From the NCBI RefSeq assembly GCF_001442535.1, contig NZ_CP013141.1:2301242-2365241 (forward strand): 64,000 bases of DNA. The letters are read 5' to 3'. The position numbers were made by a program, and so were the translations under genes. Shown piece after piece: positions 55,562 to 64,000 of this stretch. This DNA is from Lysobacter antibioticus (GTDB lineage Bacteria > Pseudomonadota > Gammaproteobacteria > Xanthomonadales > Xanthomonadaceae). Under the pieces are notes generated by a model. That model searched no databases, was not told the DNA's origin, and saw nothing but the letters and a program-made list of their open reading frames with translations. Each line of letters starts with the position of its first letter. The stretch's first letter is position 1.

Positions 55562-56338
55562 TCAGGGGGAAGTTTCGATGCCGGCCCAGATCGCGAGTCC
55601 TTGCAGGACCAGCGTCGGGGCCAGAGTCGGCGACGGCAGAGCGGCGGCCAGCGCATCGGCGCCGCCGCCGTGCAACAGCAGACGCGGCCGCTGGCCGAGT
55701 TTCGCGGCCGCCGAAGCCATGCTGCGTTCGATCAAGGCCAAGGCCGCGCCGTCGCAACCCGAGGCCAGGGCATCTTCGGTGTCGGCGGCGAAATCGAGCG
55801 TAGCGCCGCCGTGTTCGGGCAATTGCGGCGCGCGCGCATGCAGGGCCTCGCGCATCAGGGTCGGCGACGGCGCAATCAGGCCGCCGTGGTGCAGGCCGTC
55901 GGCGTCGAGCAGATCGATCGTCAGCGCGGTGCCGACCCCGCAGATCAGGGCGGCGCCCTCGCCCTGCGCATGCGCGCCGAGCAAGGCCAGGAAACGGTCG
56001 GCGCCGAGCTTGCGCGGTTCGGCATAGGCGATGCGCAGCGTGTCGGAGCGCGCCGCGGCGAAACCCTGCGGCGAACGGAAGCTCGCCTGGGTGCGCGCGA
56101 TCGAGATCCGCCGGCAACGCGCCGTCAACGCTTCGAGCACCGCCATGCGCAATGCCGGATGCGCCACGCTGGCCAGATAGGCGACCTCGATGCGCTCGGC
56201 CGGCAAGGCCTCGGCGAGCGCAGCGGCGACGTCTTCCTCGCGATGCGGCAGCGCCACCGCGTCACCGGGACGGCCGTCGGCGCCGAGCGGCGCGCACTTG
56301 AGGCGGGTGTTGCCGAGATCGAACAGCCAAGCGCTCAA
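55562..56338 (-). CDS. coaX: Type III pantothenate kinase
   Basis: 258 residues. ASKHA fold: DLGNTRLK (residues 7-14) forms the ATP-phosphate loop, GADRFLALLGA and CGVGTALTIDLLDADG are the conserved CoaX motifs, and GGLIAPSPTLM follows. It performs the first step of coenzyme A synthesis. The start is TTG at 56338, with AAGGAG 7 bp before it, overlapping the birA stop by 4 bp, so the two are translationally coupled. Confidence 0.93.
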   Translation of the reverse strand: MSAWLFDLGNTRLKCAPLGADGRPGDAVALPHREEDVAAALAEALPAERIEVAYLASVAHPALRMAVLEALTARCRRISIARTQASFRSPQGFAAARSDTLRIAYAEPRKLGADRFLALLGAHAQGEGAALICGVGTALTIDLLDADGLHHGGLIAPSPTLMREALHARAPQLPEHGGATLDFAADTEDALASGCDGAALALIERSMASAAAKLGQRPRLLLHGGGADALAAALPSPTLAPTLVLQGLAIWAGIETSP

Positions 56339-57333
56339 CGCGATGCTCCTTGCGCACGCCGCACGCTGACTTCGCCGGCGTGGAAACGGCGTTCCTCGCC
56401 ATCGTCCAGGCGCACGCGCAGGGCGCCGTCGTCGGCCAGACCGAGGGCGATGCCCTGATGGATCGCGTCGGCACCGTGCACGCTGATCGCCTGCCCGGCC
56501 AAGGCATCGAACGCGGCGTAACGGTCGAGGAACGGCGCCAACCCGGCGGCGTCGAATTCGTCCAGCGCCGGCAACAAACGCTCCAGCAGGGCCGCAGCGA
56601 TCGTGTCGCGGGCCAGGGCGCGCCCGTCGGACAGGCCGGCCAGGTCGCTCCAGGGCTGGTCGATCGAGGCCGCAGCCGCAGCCGGCATGCGCACGTTGAG
56701 CCCAAGCCCGATCACCGCGCGCGCCGGCCCGGCGTATTCGCCGCCGCCTTCGATCAGCAGGCCGCCCAGTTTGCGCAGGCCGTCGCCGTCGAGCACGACC
56801 AGGTCGTTCGGCCATTTCAGCCGCACCGCGGCATAGCCGAGGCCTTGCAGGGCCTCGACCGCGGCGATGCCGGCGACCAGGCTCAGCCCGCCGAGCCGCG
56901 CCAGGCCGCCGCCGAACGAGCGCGACAACGAGAGATACAGATGCGCGGCCAGCGGCGAGGCCCAGACCCGGCCACGGCGCCCGCGCCCGCCGGTCTGGCG
57001 TTCCGCCAGCAGCACCGCGACGCCTTGCGCCGGGGTCGGCCGGCGCAGCAGCTCGCTGTTGGTCGAATCGATGCTCCAGGCCACTTCGAGCGCGGCCAGC
57101 CGCGCCCGCGTCGGCACCGACAGGGCCGCGACGATCGCCTCGGCATCGAGCAGATCCAGCGGCTGCGACAGCGCATAACCGCGCCCGGGCTTGGCTTCGA
57201 TCGCCACGCCGGCCTCGCGCAGGGCTTCGATACGCTTCCACACCGCCGCGCGGGTCTGCCCGGCGGCGCTGGCGAGCGCGTCGCCGGTGGCGGGGCCTGC
57301 GATCAGGTGCTGCAACAGCGCGCGGTCGTCCAT
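56335..57333 (-). CDS. birA: Biotin operon repressor / biotin-protein ligase
   Basis: 332 residues. An N-terminal winged helix (1-58, RAAVWKRIEALREAG) makes it a bifunctional repressor-ligase. The catalytic domain has ERQTGGRGRRGRVW (biotinyl-AMP loop, Gly116-Gly121), LKWPNDLVV and a C-terminal SH3-like cap. Start ATG 57333 overlaps the plsY stop (TGATG), its stop overlaps coaX. Confidence 0.94.
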   Translation of the reverse strand: MDDRALLQHLIAGPATGDALASAAGQTRAAVWKRIEALREAGVAIEAKPGRGYALSQPLDLLDAEAIVAALSVPTRARLAALEVAWSIDSTNSELLRRPTPAQGVAVLLAERQTGGRGRRGRVWASPLAAHLYLSLSRSFGGGLARLGGLSLVAGIAAVEALQGLGYAAVRLKWPNDLVVLDGDGLRKLGGLLIEGGGEYAGPARAVIGLGLNVRMPAAAAASIDQPWSDLAGLSDGRALARDTIAAALLERLLPALDEFDAAGLAPFLDRYAAFDALAGQAISVHGADAIHQGIALGLADDGALRVRLDDGEERRFHAGEVSVRRAQGASR

Positions 57334-58013
57334 CAGCTCCGGCGCCAACGGTGCAGCAGACGCGCGCCGGCAAAGCGCGATTCGGTACCCGCACGCAGAC
57401 GCGCCAGGTTGCCGCGGTGGGTGAACACGACCAACAGTGCGGCGGCGATCGCGAACCATTGCCGCGGCAGGCCGGCATCGCCGAGCCAGGCGAGCACGGG
57501 CAGGCACAAGGCCGCGATCACCGTGGCCAGGCCGACATAGCCGCTGACGATCAGGACCACGGCCCAGACCAACACCAGCAGCGGTACCGCGAACGGCCAC
57601 AGCACCATCAGCCCGCCGACCAGGGTGGCCGCGCCCTTGCCGCCGCGGAAGCCGTGCCAGATCGGCCAGACGTGGCCGAGCACCGCCGCGAACGCGGCGA
57701 GATAACCGTGCACGGTCACCGACAGGTCGGCGCCGACCGGCGCGAAGCTCAGCGCCAGCCAGGTCGCCAGCGCGCCCTTGCCGATGTCGAACACGACCAC
57801 GACCAGGGCGAAACGCAGGCCCTGGGTGCGGAAGGCATTGGTGCCGCCGGCGTTGCCGCTGCCCTGTTCGCGGATATCGACGCCGCGCAGGCGCCCGAAC
57901 AGCAGGCTGCCCGACAGCGAGCCGATCGCGTACGCCGCCAACAACAAGCTCACCGACAACGGCGCCACCGCGACGGCGGCGGACAGAGACGATGGGAGGG
58001 CAGCGAACGACAT
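57333..58013 (-). CDS. plsY: Acyl phosphate:glycerol-3-phosphate acyltransferase
   Basis: 226 residues, five membrane helices. PlsY motifs: QGSGNAGGTNAFR (residues 50-62, glycerol-3-phosphate site), WPIWHGFRGGKGAAT (acyl-phosphate side) and the terminal HRGNLARLRAGTE. It puts the first acyl chain on glycerol-3-phosphate using acyl phosphate. Start ATG 58013. The neighbour 182 bp upstream on the same strand encodes a probable fatty acid kinase that makes acyl phosphate. Confidence 0.95.
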   Translation of the reverse strand: MSFAALPSSLSAAVAVAPLSVSLLLAAYAIGSLSGSLLFGRLRGVDIREQGSGNAGGTNAFRTQGLRFALVVVVFDIGKGALATWLALSFAPVGADLSVTVHGYLAAFAAVLGHVWPIWHGFRGGKGAATLVGGLMVLWPFAVPLLVLVWAVVLIVSGYVGLATVIAALCLPVLAWLGDAGLPRQWFAIAAALLVVFTHRGNLARLRAGTESRFAGARLLHRWRRS

Positions 58014-58195
58014 GGGCGAATTATGCGCGAGCCGATACGAGCGCCGATACGGATTCGAGCGCCGTGCCGGCGGATGCACCGTTGCGCGGCGACGGCTCGC
58101 GGATATGAGCCTTCGCAGGGCTACCGGCGATCAGGACGCGGTCGGGCCCAGCTTGCGCCCTCTCCCCCTTGCCGCGTAACCGTTGGGCGGCGGCC

Positions 58196-60019
58196 TCAGC
58201 CCGGCGCCGGCTGCACCGACACCAGCAACGCCCCGCGCCCGGCATGGGCGCCCAGCGCCGGTCCGGTCTCGACCAGCCAGGCCTGCTCCAGCGCGAGCCG
58301 GCGGCGCAGGGCTTCGAGCAGACGCCGACCGTCGTCCAGGGCATCGCAATGGCCGACGATCGCGCGCCAACGCTGCCCGTCCGGCAGGCGCCGCGCCAGG
58401 TGCCGGGCAAAGGCCTCCGGCGCGTCCTTCTTGGCGAACAGCCCGCCGCTGACGCTGAGCCGGCCCTCGGGTTTCATCTTGGCGACCGGGGTCAGGCCGG
58501 TGTAACGCACCAGCGGCCCGGCCCAGGGCGGAATCCGTCCGCCGCGCACCGCATGCGAGATATCCCGCGCCATCGCCCAGGTCCGGGTCAGCGGACGCAG
58601 GCGTTCGAGTTCGGCCACGATCGTCGCCAGCTCCGCACCGTCTGCGGCCAACTCGGCCGCCCGCCAGGCCAGCAAGGCCTGGCCGCCGGCGGCATTGAAA
58701 CTGTCGAACACCTGCACCCGGCGCGCATCGGCGCGCGCCGCGGCCTGCTCGCCCGACTGCAGGGTGCCGGAGACCGCGCGCGACAGGCCGACGTACAAGA
58801 CCTCGGCGCGGTGCCCCAACAGGAACTCGAAGGCGCGGCGGAAATCGCCCGGCGGCGGCTGGCTGGTGCGCGGCAAGTCGGCGCTGTCCGCCATGCGCCG
58901 GTAGAACTCGGCGGTGGCCAGGCCGATCTTGTCGAGATAGTCGCGGCCGTCGATCGACACCCGCACCGGCACCACGTGCAGGCCGTAGCGTTCGGCCAGG
59001 ACGTCGGGCAGATCGGCGGCGCTGTCGGTCACCACCGCCACCCGCTGCACCCGTTCGACGCTGCGCTGCTGTTGCAGCATGTCGTCGGCCTTCATGGCCT
59101 CGACCGCGCCGAACGCCGCGCAGGCATCGAACAAACGCTGCGGCGCGCCCACGTGCGCATGCACGCGCATGCGCGCGGCGTCGCCGGCCAGGACCAGCGA
59201 ATCGGCGCCGATCGCTTCGAGCGCGGCGAGCAGCCGGCGGCGTTCGATGCCGCTGCCGATCACCAGGCATTCGCTGCACCAGCGCCGCTGCGGATCGACC
59301 GAGTCGTGCACCGGCGCCAGGGCGTGCTCGTGTCCGGCGCAGGCTTCGTTGGCGGCGCTGACGCCGGCGTGCACGCGCAGCGCACGCGGGCCGCCCTCGA
59401 CGAATTCGGCGATGCCTTCGAGCAGATCGACGAAGCCCTTGGCGCCCGCGTCGACCACGCCGGCCTTCTGCAGCAGCGCCATCTGCTGCGGCGTGCGCGC
59501 CAGCGCGTTGCGGGCCTGGATCAGCGCGGCGGCGAAACCCGGGCGCGGGTCGCCGTCGCGGCTGGCCAGCGCGGCCTCGTCGAGGGCATCGGCGAAGGCA
59601 TTGATGACGCTGAGGATGGTGCCTTCGACCGGGTGCGCCAGCGCGGCCCGGGCATTGACCGCACCGTGGCGCACCGCGGCGGCGAGGGTCGCGGCGTCGA
59701 GCTCGGGCCGGCTGCGGGCGTACTCGGCCACCCCGTGCAGGAACTGGGCCAGGATCGCCCCGGAGTTGCCGCGCGCGCCGTCGATGGCGTCGTCGCCGAT
59801 CCGCAGCAGCAACTCGCCGATATGGCGGCTGCGCCGGCTCAGCGCCCCATTCAGCAGACTGCCGAGGGTGTGCGCGAGGTTGTTGCCGGTGTCGCCGTCG
59901 GCGACCGGGAAGACGTTGATCCGGTTGAGCAGGTCGCGCCCGGCGATGACCCGGCGCGCCCCCGCGATCAAGGCCCGGCGCAGGGCCGGCGCGGTCAGCG
60001 GAGGGTGGGCGATCGCCAT
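58196..60019 (-). CDS. DhaL-DegV fusion, probable one-chain fatty acid kinase (FakA-FakB like)
   Basis: 607 residues. The N-terminal DhaL/DAK2 domain (about 1-200) has VFPVADGDTGNNLAHTL with the Mg-ATP Asp residues (41, 43) and DGARGNSGAILAQF. A middle region about 205-305 resembles the FakA central domain (QMALLQKAGVVDAGAKGF, then CSECLVIG). From about 310 a DegV domain (VVTDSAADLPDVLAERYG, LYVGLSRAVSGTLQSG) of the fatty-acid-binding FakB type runs to the end. In Firmicutes FakA and FakB are separate and together make acyl phosphate from exogenous fatty acid. Start ATG 60019. Lies upstream of plsY. Confidence 0.88.
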   Translation of the reverse strand: MAIAHPPLTAPALRRALIAGARRVIAGRDLLNRINVFPVADGDTGNNLAHTLGSLLNGALSRRSRHIGELLLRIGDDAIDGARGNSGAILAQFLHGVAEYARSRPELDAATLAAAVRHGAVNARAALAHPVEGTILSVINAFADALDEAALASRDGDPRPGFAAALIQARNALARTPQQMALLQKAGVVDAGAKGFVDLLEGIAEFVEGGPRALRVHAGVSAANEACAGHEHALAPVHDSVDPQRRWCSECLVIGSGIERRRLLAALEAIGADSLVLAGDAARMRVHAHVGAPQRLFDACAAFGAVEAMKADDMLQQQRSVERVQRVAVVTDSAADLPDVLAERYGLHVVPVRVSIDGRDYLDKIGLATAEFYRRMADSADLPRTSQPPPGDFRRAFEFLLGHRAEVLYVGLSRAVSGTLQSGEQAAARADARRVQVFDSFNAAGGQALLAWRAAELAADGAELATIVAELERLRPLTRTWAMARDISHAVRGGRIPPWAGPLVRYTGLTPVAKMKPEGRLSVSGGLFAKKDAPEAFARHLARRLPDGQRWRAIVGHCDALDDGRRLLEALRRRLALEQAWLVETGPALGAHAGRGALLVSVQPAPG

Positions 60020-60169
60020 GGCGGCAGTCTGCGGCAAACCGGCGCGGACGCCTGTTGCGGCGCAGCATCGATCGCGCGCGCCCCAAGGCGGCCCAGGCCG
60101 CGGGTTTCGCGCTATAGTCGGGAAATCGCTCGACGCCGGATTCCGGCCGGGCCGATCAAGGATTCCGCC

Positions 60170-60451
60170 ATGTTACGGATCTGTCTGTGCCTGCTGTTCG
60201 CCCTCGCCAGTGCGACCTTGGCCGTCGCGGACGTCGGTGCACGCGAAGTCAACAAGCTCAGCCCGAACGATGCCTGCCCCGAAAGCAGCGCATCGCGCAA
60301 GGACACGGCGGCCCGCCCGAGCAGCCGCAGCGCCGCGCCCCCGACCGCGCGCGACACCAAGGCCAAGCCGAGCGTGCACAGCGACGCCGAAGGCAACAAC
60401 CGCCTGCAGTCGCCGCGTTGGCACAACTTCCTGCCGGGCATGTTCCGCTGA
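60170..60451 (+). CDS. Small secreted basic protein, unknown
   Basis: 93 residues. Signal peptide (LRICLCLLFALASATLAVADVGA) and a disordered Ser/Ala/Lys/Arg-rich mature part, ending WHNFLPGMFR. AAGGA lies 7 bp before the ATG. I do not recognise it. Probably co-transcribed with mtfA 20 bp downstream. Confidence 0.6.
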   Translation: MLRICLCLLFALASATLAVADVGAREVNKLSPNDACPESSASRKDTAARPSSRSAAPPTARDTKAKPSVHSDAEGNNRLQSPRWHNFLPGMFR

Positions 60452-60470
60452 TCCGCTGACGGCACCGCCT

Positions 60471-61217
60471 TTGTTCGACCTGTTGCGCCGTCTGCGGCGC
60501 CCGCCCCTGATCGATGACGCCTTGTGGCGCGACGCCGTCGCCGCCTTGCCGTGGGCGCGCGCGCTCGACCCGCAGCGCCAGCAACGCCTGCGCGAGCTGG
60601 CCGCACGTTTCCTGCACGAAAAAACCATCAGCCCGATCGGCGAGCTCGAACTCGACGCGCAGCAGCGCTGTCTGCTCGCCGCGCTGTGCTGCCTGCCCTT
60701 GCTCGAATTCGGCAGGGAAGGCCTGCGCGGCTGGTCGCAATTGATCGTCTACCCCGATGCGTTCCGGGTGAACCGCAGCCACACCGATGCCGCCGGCGTG
60801 CTGCACGAATGGCAGGACGAGTTGATCGGCGAGTCCTGGGAAGCGGGCCCCTTGATCCTGTCCTGGGCCGACGTGCTGGCCGACTGCGAAGAACCGCGTG
60901 CCGGTTTCTGCGTCGCCGCGCACGAGATGGCGCACAAGCTCGACCTGCTCGACGACCTGCTCGACGGCACCCCGCCCCTGCCGCGACCGTGGCAGCGCGA
61001 ATGGGCGCGCGATTTCCAGCAGGCCTACGACGCCTTCGTCGCCGACGTCGACGCCGGCCGCGACACCGCCATCGACCCCTACGCCGCCGAGGCGCCCGAG
61101 GAATTCTTCGCCGTCGCCACCGAATACCACTTCAGCGACCCGGCCCTGCTGCGCGCGCAGATGCCCGCGGTGGCCGCGCATCTGCAACGGTTCTATGGGG
61201 TTTCGCCGTTCGCTTGA
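60471..61217 (+). CDS. mtfA: MtfA-like zinc peptidase
   Basis: 248 residues from TTG 60471. The gluzincin-type motif HEMAHKLD (His151, Glu152, His155) and the later third-ligand region EEFFAVATEYHF are conserved with E. coli MtfA, which binds the repressor Mlc and so affects the glucose phosphotransferase system. No Shine-Dalgarno precedes the chosen start; an in-frame CTG at 60456 is an alternative. The Mlc partner is not in the window. Confidence 0.88.
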   Translation: MFDLLRRLRRPPLIDDALWRDAVAALPWARALDPQRQQRLRELAARFLHEKTISPIGELELDAQQRCLLAALCCLPLLEFGREGLRGWSQLIVYPDAFRVNRSHTDAAGVLHEWQDELIGESWEAGPLILSWADVLADCEEPRAGFCVAAHEMAHKLDLLDDLLDGTPPLPRPWQREWARDFQQAYDAFVADVDAGRDTAIDPYAAEAPEEFFAVATEYHFSDPALLRAQMPAVAAHLQRFYGVSPFA

Positions 61218-61237
61218 ACGGCGCGGCGAGCATTCCT

Positions 61238-61481
61238 GTAGGAGCGGCGTGAGCCGCGAGCAAGCGAAGGGGCGGATGGCACATCCGTCGCCGGAGGCCA
61301 GATGCCTAGCATTCGGCGGTAATCGCACCGATTGTCCGGGCTTCGGGGATGGGCGCTTGCGCACGTCGCGTTGGTTGGTCGCGGCTTACGCCGCTCCTAC
61401 ACGCGATGGTTATCGGCCTCGAACGATGACGACGACGCTGATTTTCTGCGCGTCCCGTGGTCGCGGCTTGCGCCGCTCCTA
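61238..61481. repeat. Three REP units after mtfA
   Basis: Units at 61238-61259 (GTAGGAGCGGCGTGAGCCGC), 61379-61401 and 61459-61481 (opposite orientation, GGTCGCGGCTTGCGCCGCTC). Another degenerate unit is at 61859-61881. No gene in 61218-62009. Confidence 0.8.
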
Positions 61482-61523
61482 CCCCTAAGCCATCGCAGCC
61501 GAGCGATTACCGCTACCGCTGCG

Positions 61524-61824
61524 GTTGCTGTTGCTGTTGTTGTGCGTCGCCTCGACCTCGCGAAGGCAATCGAAGACCCGGAGGGCGGCGCGCAGGGATG
61601 CGCGCCGTTTTTCATCGGGACAGGGATGTCCCGTATGTAGATCCCCGCGTCGGCATCGGTCGTGCGGGCCTGTGATTCAAAAAGAAGCAACTTCTTTGGT
61701 TACCTTTGACCGAAGGGAATCCAGACGGACTTTTGTTGCTTTAGACAAAAGAAAGTAACCCGCCGCTTTAGTGGCGGAAGCTTTTGGCGTTTGATCTGGA
61801 TCCAGATCTTGATCTTGATCTTGC
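61524..61824 (+). repeat. Composite palindromic element, copy D (L module only, interrupted)
   Basis: GTTGCT/GTTGTT hexamers (61524-61543) abut the outer end of an L module (61543-61797), whose inner end runs into GATCTT hexamers (61793-61824). The R module is absent. A 22-bp insert (61708-61729) splits the GGTTACC arm and contains GACCGAAGGGAATCCAG, the reverse complement of the insert of the REP variant at 19472-19488. Confidence 0.88.
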
Positions 61825-62009
61825 TTGAGCGATGCACCACAAAAACGAAACGGCGCGGTCGCGACTTGCGTCGCTCCTACCCTCGCGAAAGTACGCCGCT
61901 TCGATGGGCCACGTCGGCGTTGTTACTTATGCGCGTCCCGTGGTCGCGGCTCAAACCCGAAGGAACTCCCTACCAGACACCGCGCCTGCACGCGACAACC
62001 CTCACCGCC

Positions 62010-63422
62010 TCACAAGCCCGGCGGCAACTTCACCTCGAACCGCGCACCGCCGAGCTCCTCGGAAGGAATCACATCGAGCGTCCCGCGATACCCGCGCACC
62101 AGGTCCTGCACGATCGCCAGGCCGATGCCGTGGCCGTGCACGCGCTCGTCGCCGCGCACGCCGCGCTGCAGGATCGAGGCGATCTTTTCCGGCGGAATGC
62201 CGGGGCCGTCGTCGTCGACGGCGAGCAACAAACCCGGCCGGCGGTTGGCCGCGGTCTCGCCGGACTGCACGGTCAGCAGCACGCGCGAGTTCGCCCACTT
62301 GAAAGCGTTCTCGAGCAGGTTGCCGAGCAGTTCCTGCAGGTCGCCGGGTTCGCCGTGGAATTGCACGCCCTCGGCGACATCGAATTCGCACAGGATGCCC
62401 TTGGACGAATACACCTTTTCCAGGCCGCGTACGATCTCTTCGGCGTGCGGCTCGATCGCGATCGGCGCGGCGAACAGGGCATGACCGCCGGAGGCGGCGC
62501 GCGACAGCTGATACGAAACCAGGTCGTTCATGCGCCGCAGTTGCACGTCGACGTCCTCGCGCAGGCCGGCGTCGATCGCCGCGCCGCCGTTCTGGTCGTC
62601 GTCGAGGCGCGCGCGCAGCACTGCCAACGGCGTCTTCAGGCTATGCGCCAGGTCGGCCAGGGTGTTGCGCTGACGGTCGAGGTTCTCGCGCTCGCTCTCG
62701 ATGAAGGCGTTGATGCTTTCGGTCAGCGGTTCCAGCTCGCGCGGGTGACGCTCGCTCATGCGCGAGGCCAGGCCGCGTTGCACGCGCTTGAGCTCCTCGA
62801 TCACGCGCTTCAGCGGGCGCAGGCTCCATTGCATGATCAGCGCCTGCAACAGCAGCAGGATCACGCCGGCGCCGCCGAGGTTGCGCCACAGCGACAGGCG
62901 GAACACCGCGACCTGCTGGCGCAGCGCGCTGGTGTCTTCGAGGATGTAGATCGTGTACTGGAACTCGGACTTGGAATCGCCGTCGACGCTCCAGATCAGG
63001 CCGCGCCCGTAGCGATAAGCCTCGCCGGCATGGCCGTTGATCTCGGTGATCGGCAGCGGGCCTTCGAAGGTCTCCTCGGCGGCCTTGAGCATGCCGCCGT
63101 CGGGCAACACCGGCCCTTGCGCCGACATCGAGTCCCAGTGCCCGTTGGGCAGGATCACTTCCGCGTACAGGCCGCTGCCGGGCCGGTCGAAACGCGGGTC
63201 CGGCGGGTCGTAGGGCGGGATGATTTCGCCGCCGCGGCCGAAGTCGGTGTCGGCGGCGTAGGCCAGCGCGTAGCTGGTCAGGCGCTGGCGCATGTTGCTC
63301 TCGGCCGTTTCCAGGAACGCGCGGTCGAGCGCGTAGCCGGCCAGGGCGAGAAAGGCGAGCAGGCCGAGGCTCGCGGCCAGCAACTGGCGCGCGCGCAGCG
63401 AGCGGGGCTGACCCCAGCTCAT
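62010..63422 (-). CDS. phoQ: Sensor histidine kinase, PhoQ-like
   Basis: 470 residues. Membrane helices at about 13-33 and 178-198, with an approximately 145-residue periplasmic domain holding acidic patches (PPYDPPDPRFDRPG, EETFEG) as in divalent-cation sensors. HAMP to about 250, His260 in LAHSLKTPL, N box NLLENAFKWA, G1 DDDGPGIP, G2 HGHGIGLAIV. Start ATG 63422 is 73 bp after the regulator stop. PhoQ name by layout and similarity; Mg2+/peptide sensing is inferred. Confidence 0.85.
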   Translation of the reverse strand: MSWGQPRSLRARQLLAASLGLLAFLALAGYALDRAFLETAESNMRQRLTSYALAYAADTDFGRGGEIIPPYDPPDPRFDRPGSGLYAEVILPNGHWDSMSAQGPVLPDGGMLKAAEETFEGPLPITEINGHAGEAYRYGRGLIWSVDGDSKSEFQYTIYILEDTSALRQQVAVFRLSLWRNLGGAGVILLLLQALIMQWSLRPLKRVIEELKRVQRGLASRMSERHPRELEPLTESINAFIESERENLDRQRNTLADLAHSLKTPLAVLRARLDDDQNGGAAIDAGLREDVDVQLRRMNDLVSYQLSRAASGGHALFAAPIAIEPHAEEIVRGLEKVYSSKGILCEFDVAEGVQFHGEPGDLQELLGNLLENAFKWANSRVLLTVQSGETAANRRPGLLLAVDDDGPGIPPEKIASILQRGVRGDERVHGHGIGLAIVQDLVRGYRGTLDVIPSEELGGARFEVKLPPGL

Positions 63423-63495
63423 GGCTTCGGACGGGCCGGACGGCCCGCATCAGGAGGAGACGCGGGCCGCATAGGGGTCCGGAAAGGCTCCTGGA

Positions 63496-64000
63496 TCAGT
63501 CGCCGCTGCGCGGAATGGCGAACCGGTAGCCGCGACCGCGGACGGTCTCGATCGGCTTCAGGGCGCCGTCCGGGTCGAGCTTCTTGCGCAGGCGGCCGAT
63601 GAAGACCTCCAGCACGTTCGAGTCGCGGTCGAAATCCTGCTGATAGATATGCTCGGTCAGGTCGGCTTTCGAGACCAACTCGCCGGCGTGCATCATCAGG
63701 TATTCCAGGACCTTGTACTCGTAGCTCGTCAGGTCGACGTTACCGCCGTTGACGCTGACCGTCTGCGCCGCCAGGTCGAGCATGACCGGGCCGCATTCCA
63801 GGGTCGGCTTGCTCCAGCCCGCGGCGCGGCGCACCAGCGCGTTGAGACGCGCCAGCAGCTCCTCGACGTGGAAAGGCTTGACCAGGTAGTCGTCGGCGCC
63901 CTGCTTCAGGCCCTCGACCTTGTCCTGCCAGCTCGACCGCGCGGTCAGGATCAGCACCGGGAACTTCTTGCCTTCGTCGCGCAGGGCCTTGATCAGCTCC
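63496..64000 (-). CDS. phoP: Response regulator, PhoP-like, 5' end beyond window
   Basis: 168 C-terminal residues of an OmpR-family regulator. The end of the receiver domain is seen (VLILTARSSWQDKVEGLKQGADDYLVKPF with the conserved Thr and Lys), then the winged-helix domain (LTSYEYKVLEYLMMHAGELVSK, FIGRLRKKLDPDG, VRGRGYRFAI). The phospho-acceptor Asp lies outside the window. First gene of the pair with the kinase at 62010. Confidence 0.92.
   Translation of the reverse strand, partial: ELIKALRDEGKKFPVLILTARSSWQDKVEGLKQGADDYLVKPFHVEELLARLNALVRRAAGWSKPTLECGPVMLDLAAQTVSVNGGNVDLTSYEYKVLEYLMMHAGELVSKADLTEHIYQQDFDRDSNVLEVFIGRLRKKLDPDGALKPIETVRGRGYRFAIPRSGD

Overview
The window is about 64 kb of a high-GC chromosome that looks like Lysobacter or a close relative in the Xanthomonadaceae. 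The evidence is a Clp-type CRP homologue, the trp genes split into trpE and trpGDC, a birA-coaX-SPOR cluster, secreted hydrolases (a GH71-type alpha-1,3-glucanase, extracellular nucleases, an M23 peptidase), and intergenic spaces filled with palindromic repeats. I see no prophage, insertion sequence or CRISPR array.

Layout. 0-6.7 kb: speD (cut by the left edge), clp, a GNAT acetyltransferase, then on the minus strand trpG-trpD-(ABM-domain gene)-trpC-HAD phosphatase. 7-11.6 kb: GH71 glycoside hydrolase, an OmpR/EnvZ-like two-component pair, a small basic secreted protein and a second ABM protein. 11.6-18.4 kb: an array of palindromic repeats, trpE, a YegS-like lipid kinase, a long composite repeat, rraA-rpe, a small J-domain protein and purC. 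18.5-25.9 kb: SMR and EamA transporters, an Mpo1-like protein, a 1-kb repeat-rich gap, an NAD(P)-dependent epimerase-like gene, nhaA, a Ca2+/Na+ antiporter and a lipoprotein. 26-33.6 kb: tyrosine catabolism (hmgA, hppD, divergent marR), a POT peptide transporter and tryptophan 2,3-dioxygenase. 33.7-41 kb: two giant paralogous secreted nuclease-family proteins. 41.8-45.4 kb: a 2-oxo acid dehydrogenase complex (E1 alpha, E1 beta, E2). 45.8-54.6 kb: M23 peptidase, HEAT-repeat protein, VOC and MBL proteins, trpS, CsbD and entericidin stress proteins, arginase and tRNA-Thr(UGU). 54.7-61.2 kb: SPOR-coaX-birA-plsY, a DhaL-DegV fusion (probable fatty acid kinase) and MtfA. 62-64 kb: a PhoQ/PhoP-like pair, cut by the right edge.

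Four observations stand out. (1) Small ORFs with an identical Trp-Arg-Trp-Trp motif, the same 47-residue length and the same upstream block lie before both trpE and trpGDC and look like a matched pair of tryptophan leader peptides. (2) Of the two adjacent secreted nucleases, the first has lost every catalytic residue I could align, while the second keeps them all. (3) A modular element of two roughly 230-bp half-modules, each a string of hairpins, occurs four times in different arrangements, always in gene-free gaps and next to hexanucleotide microsatellites. (4) A one-polypeptide DhaL-DegV fusion sits next to plsY, whose substrate, acyl phosphate, is what such a kinase would make.
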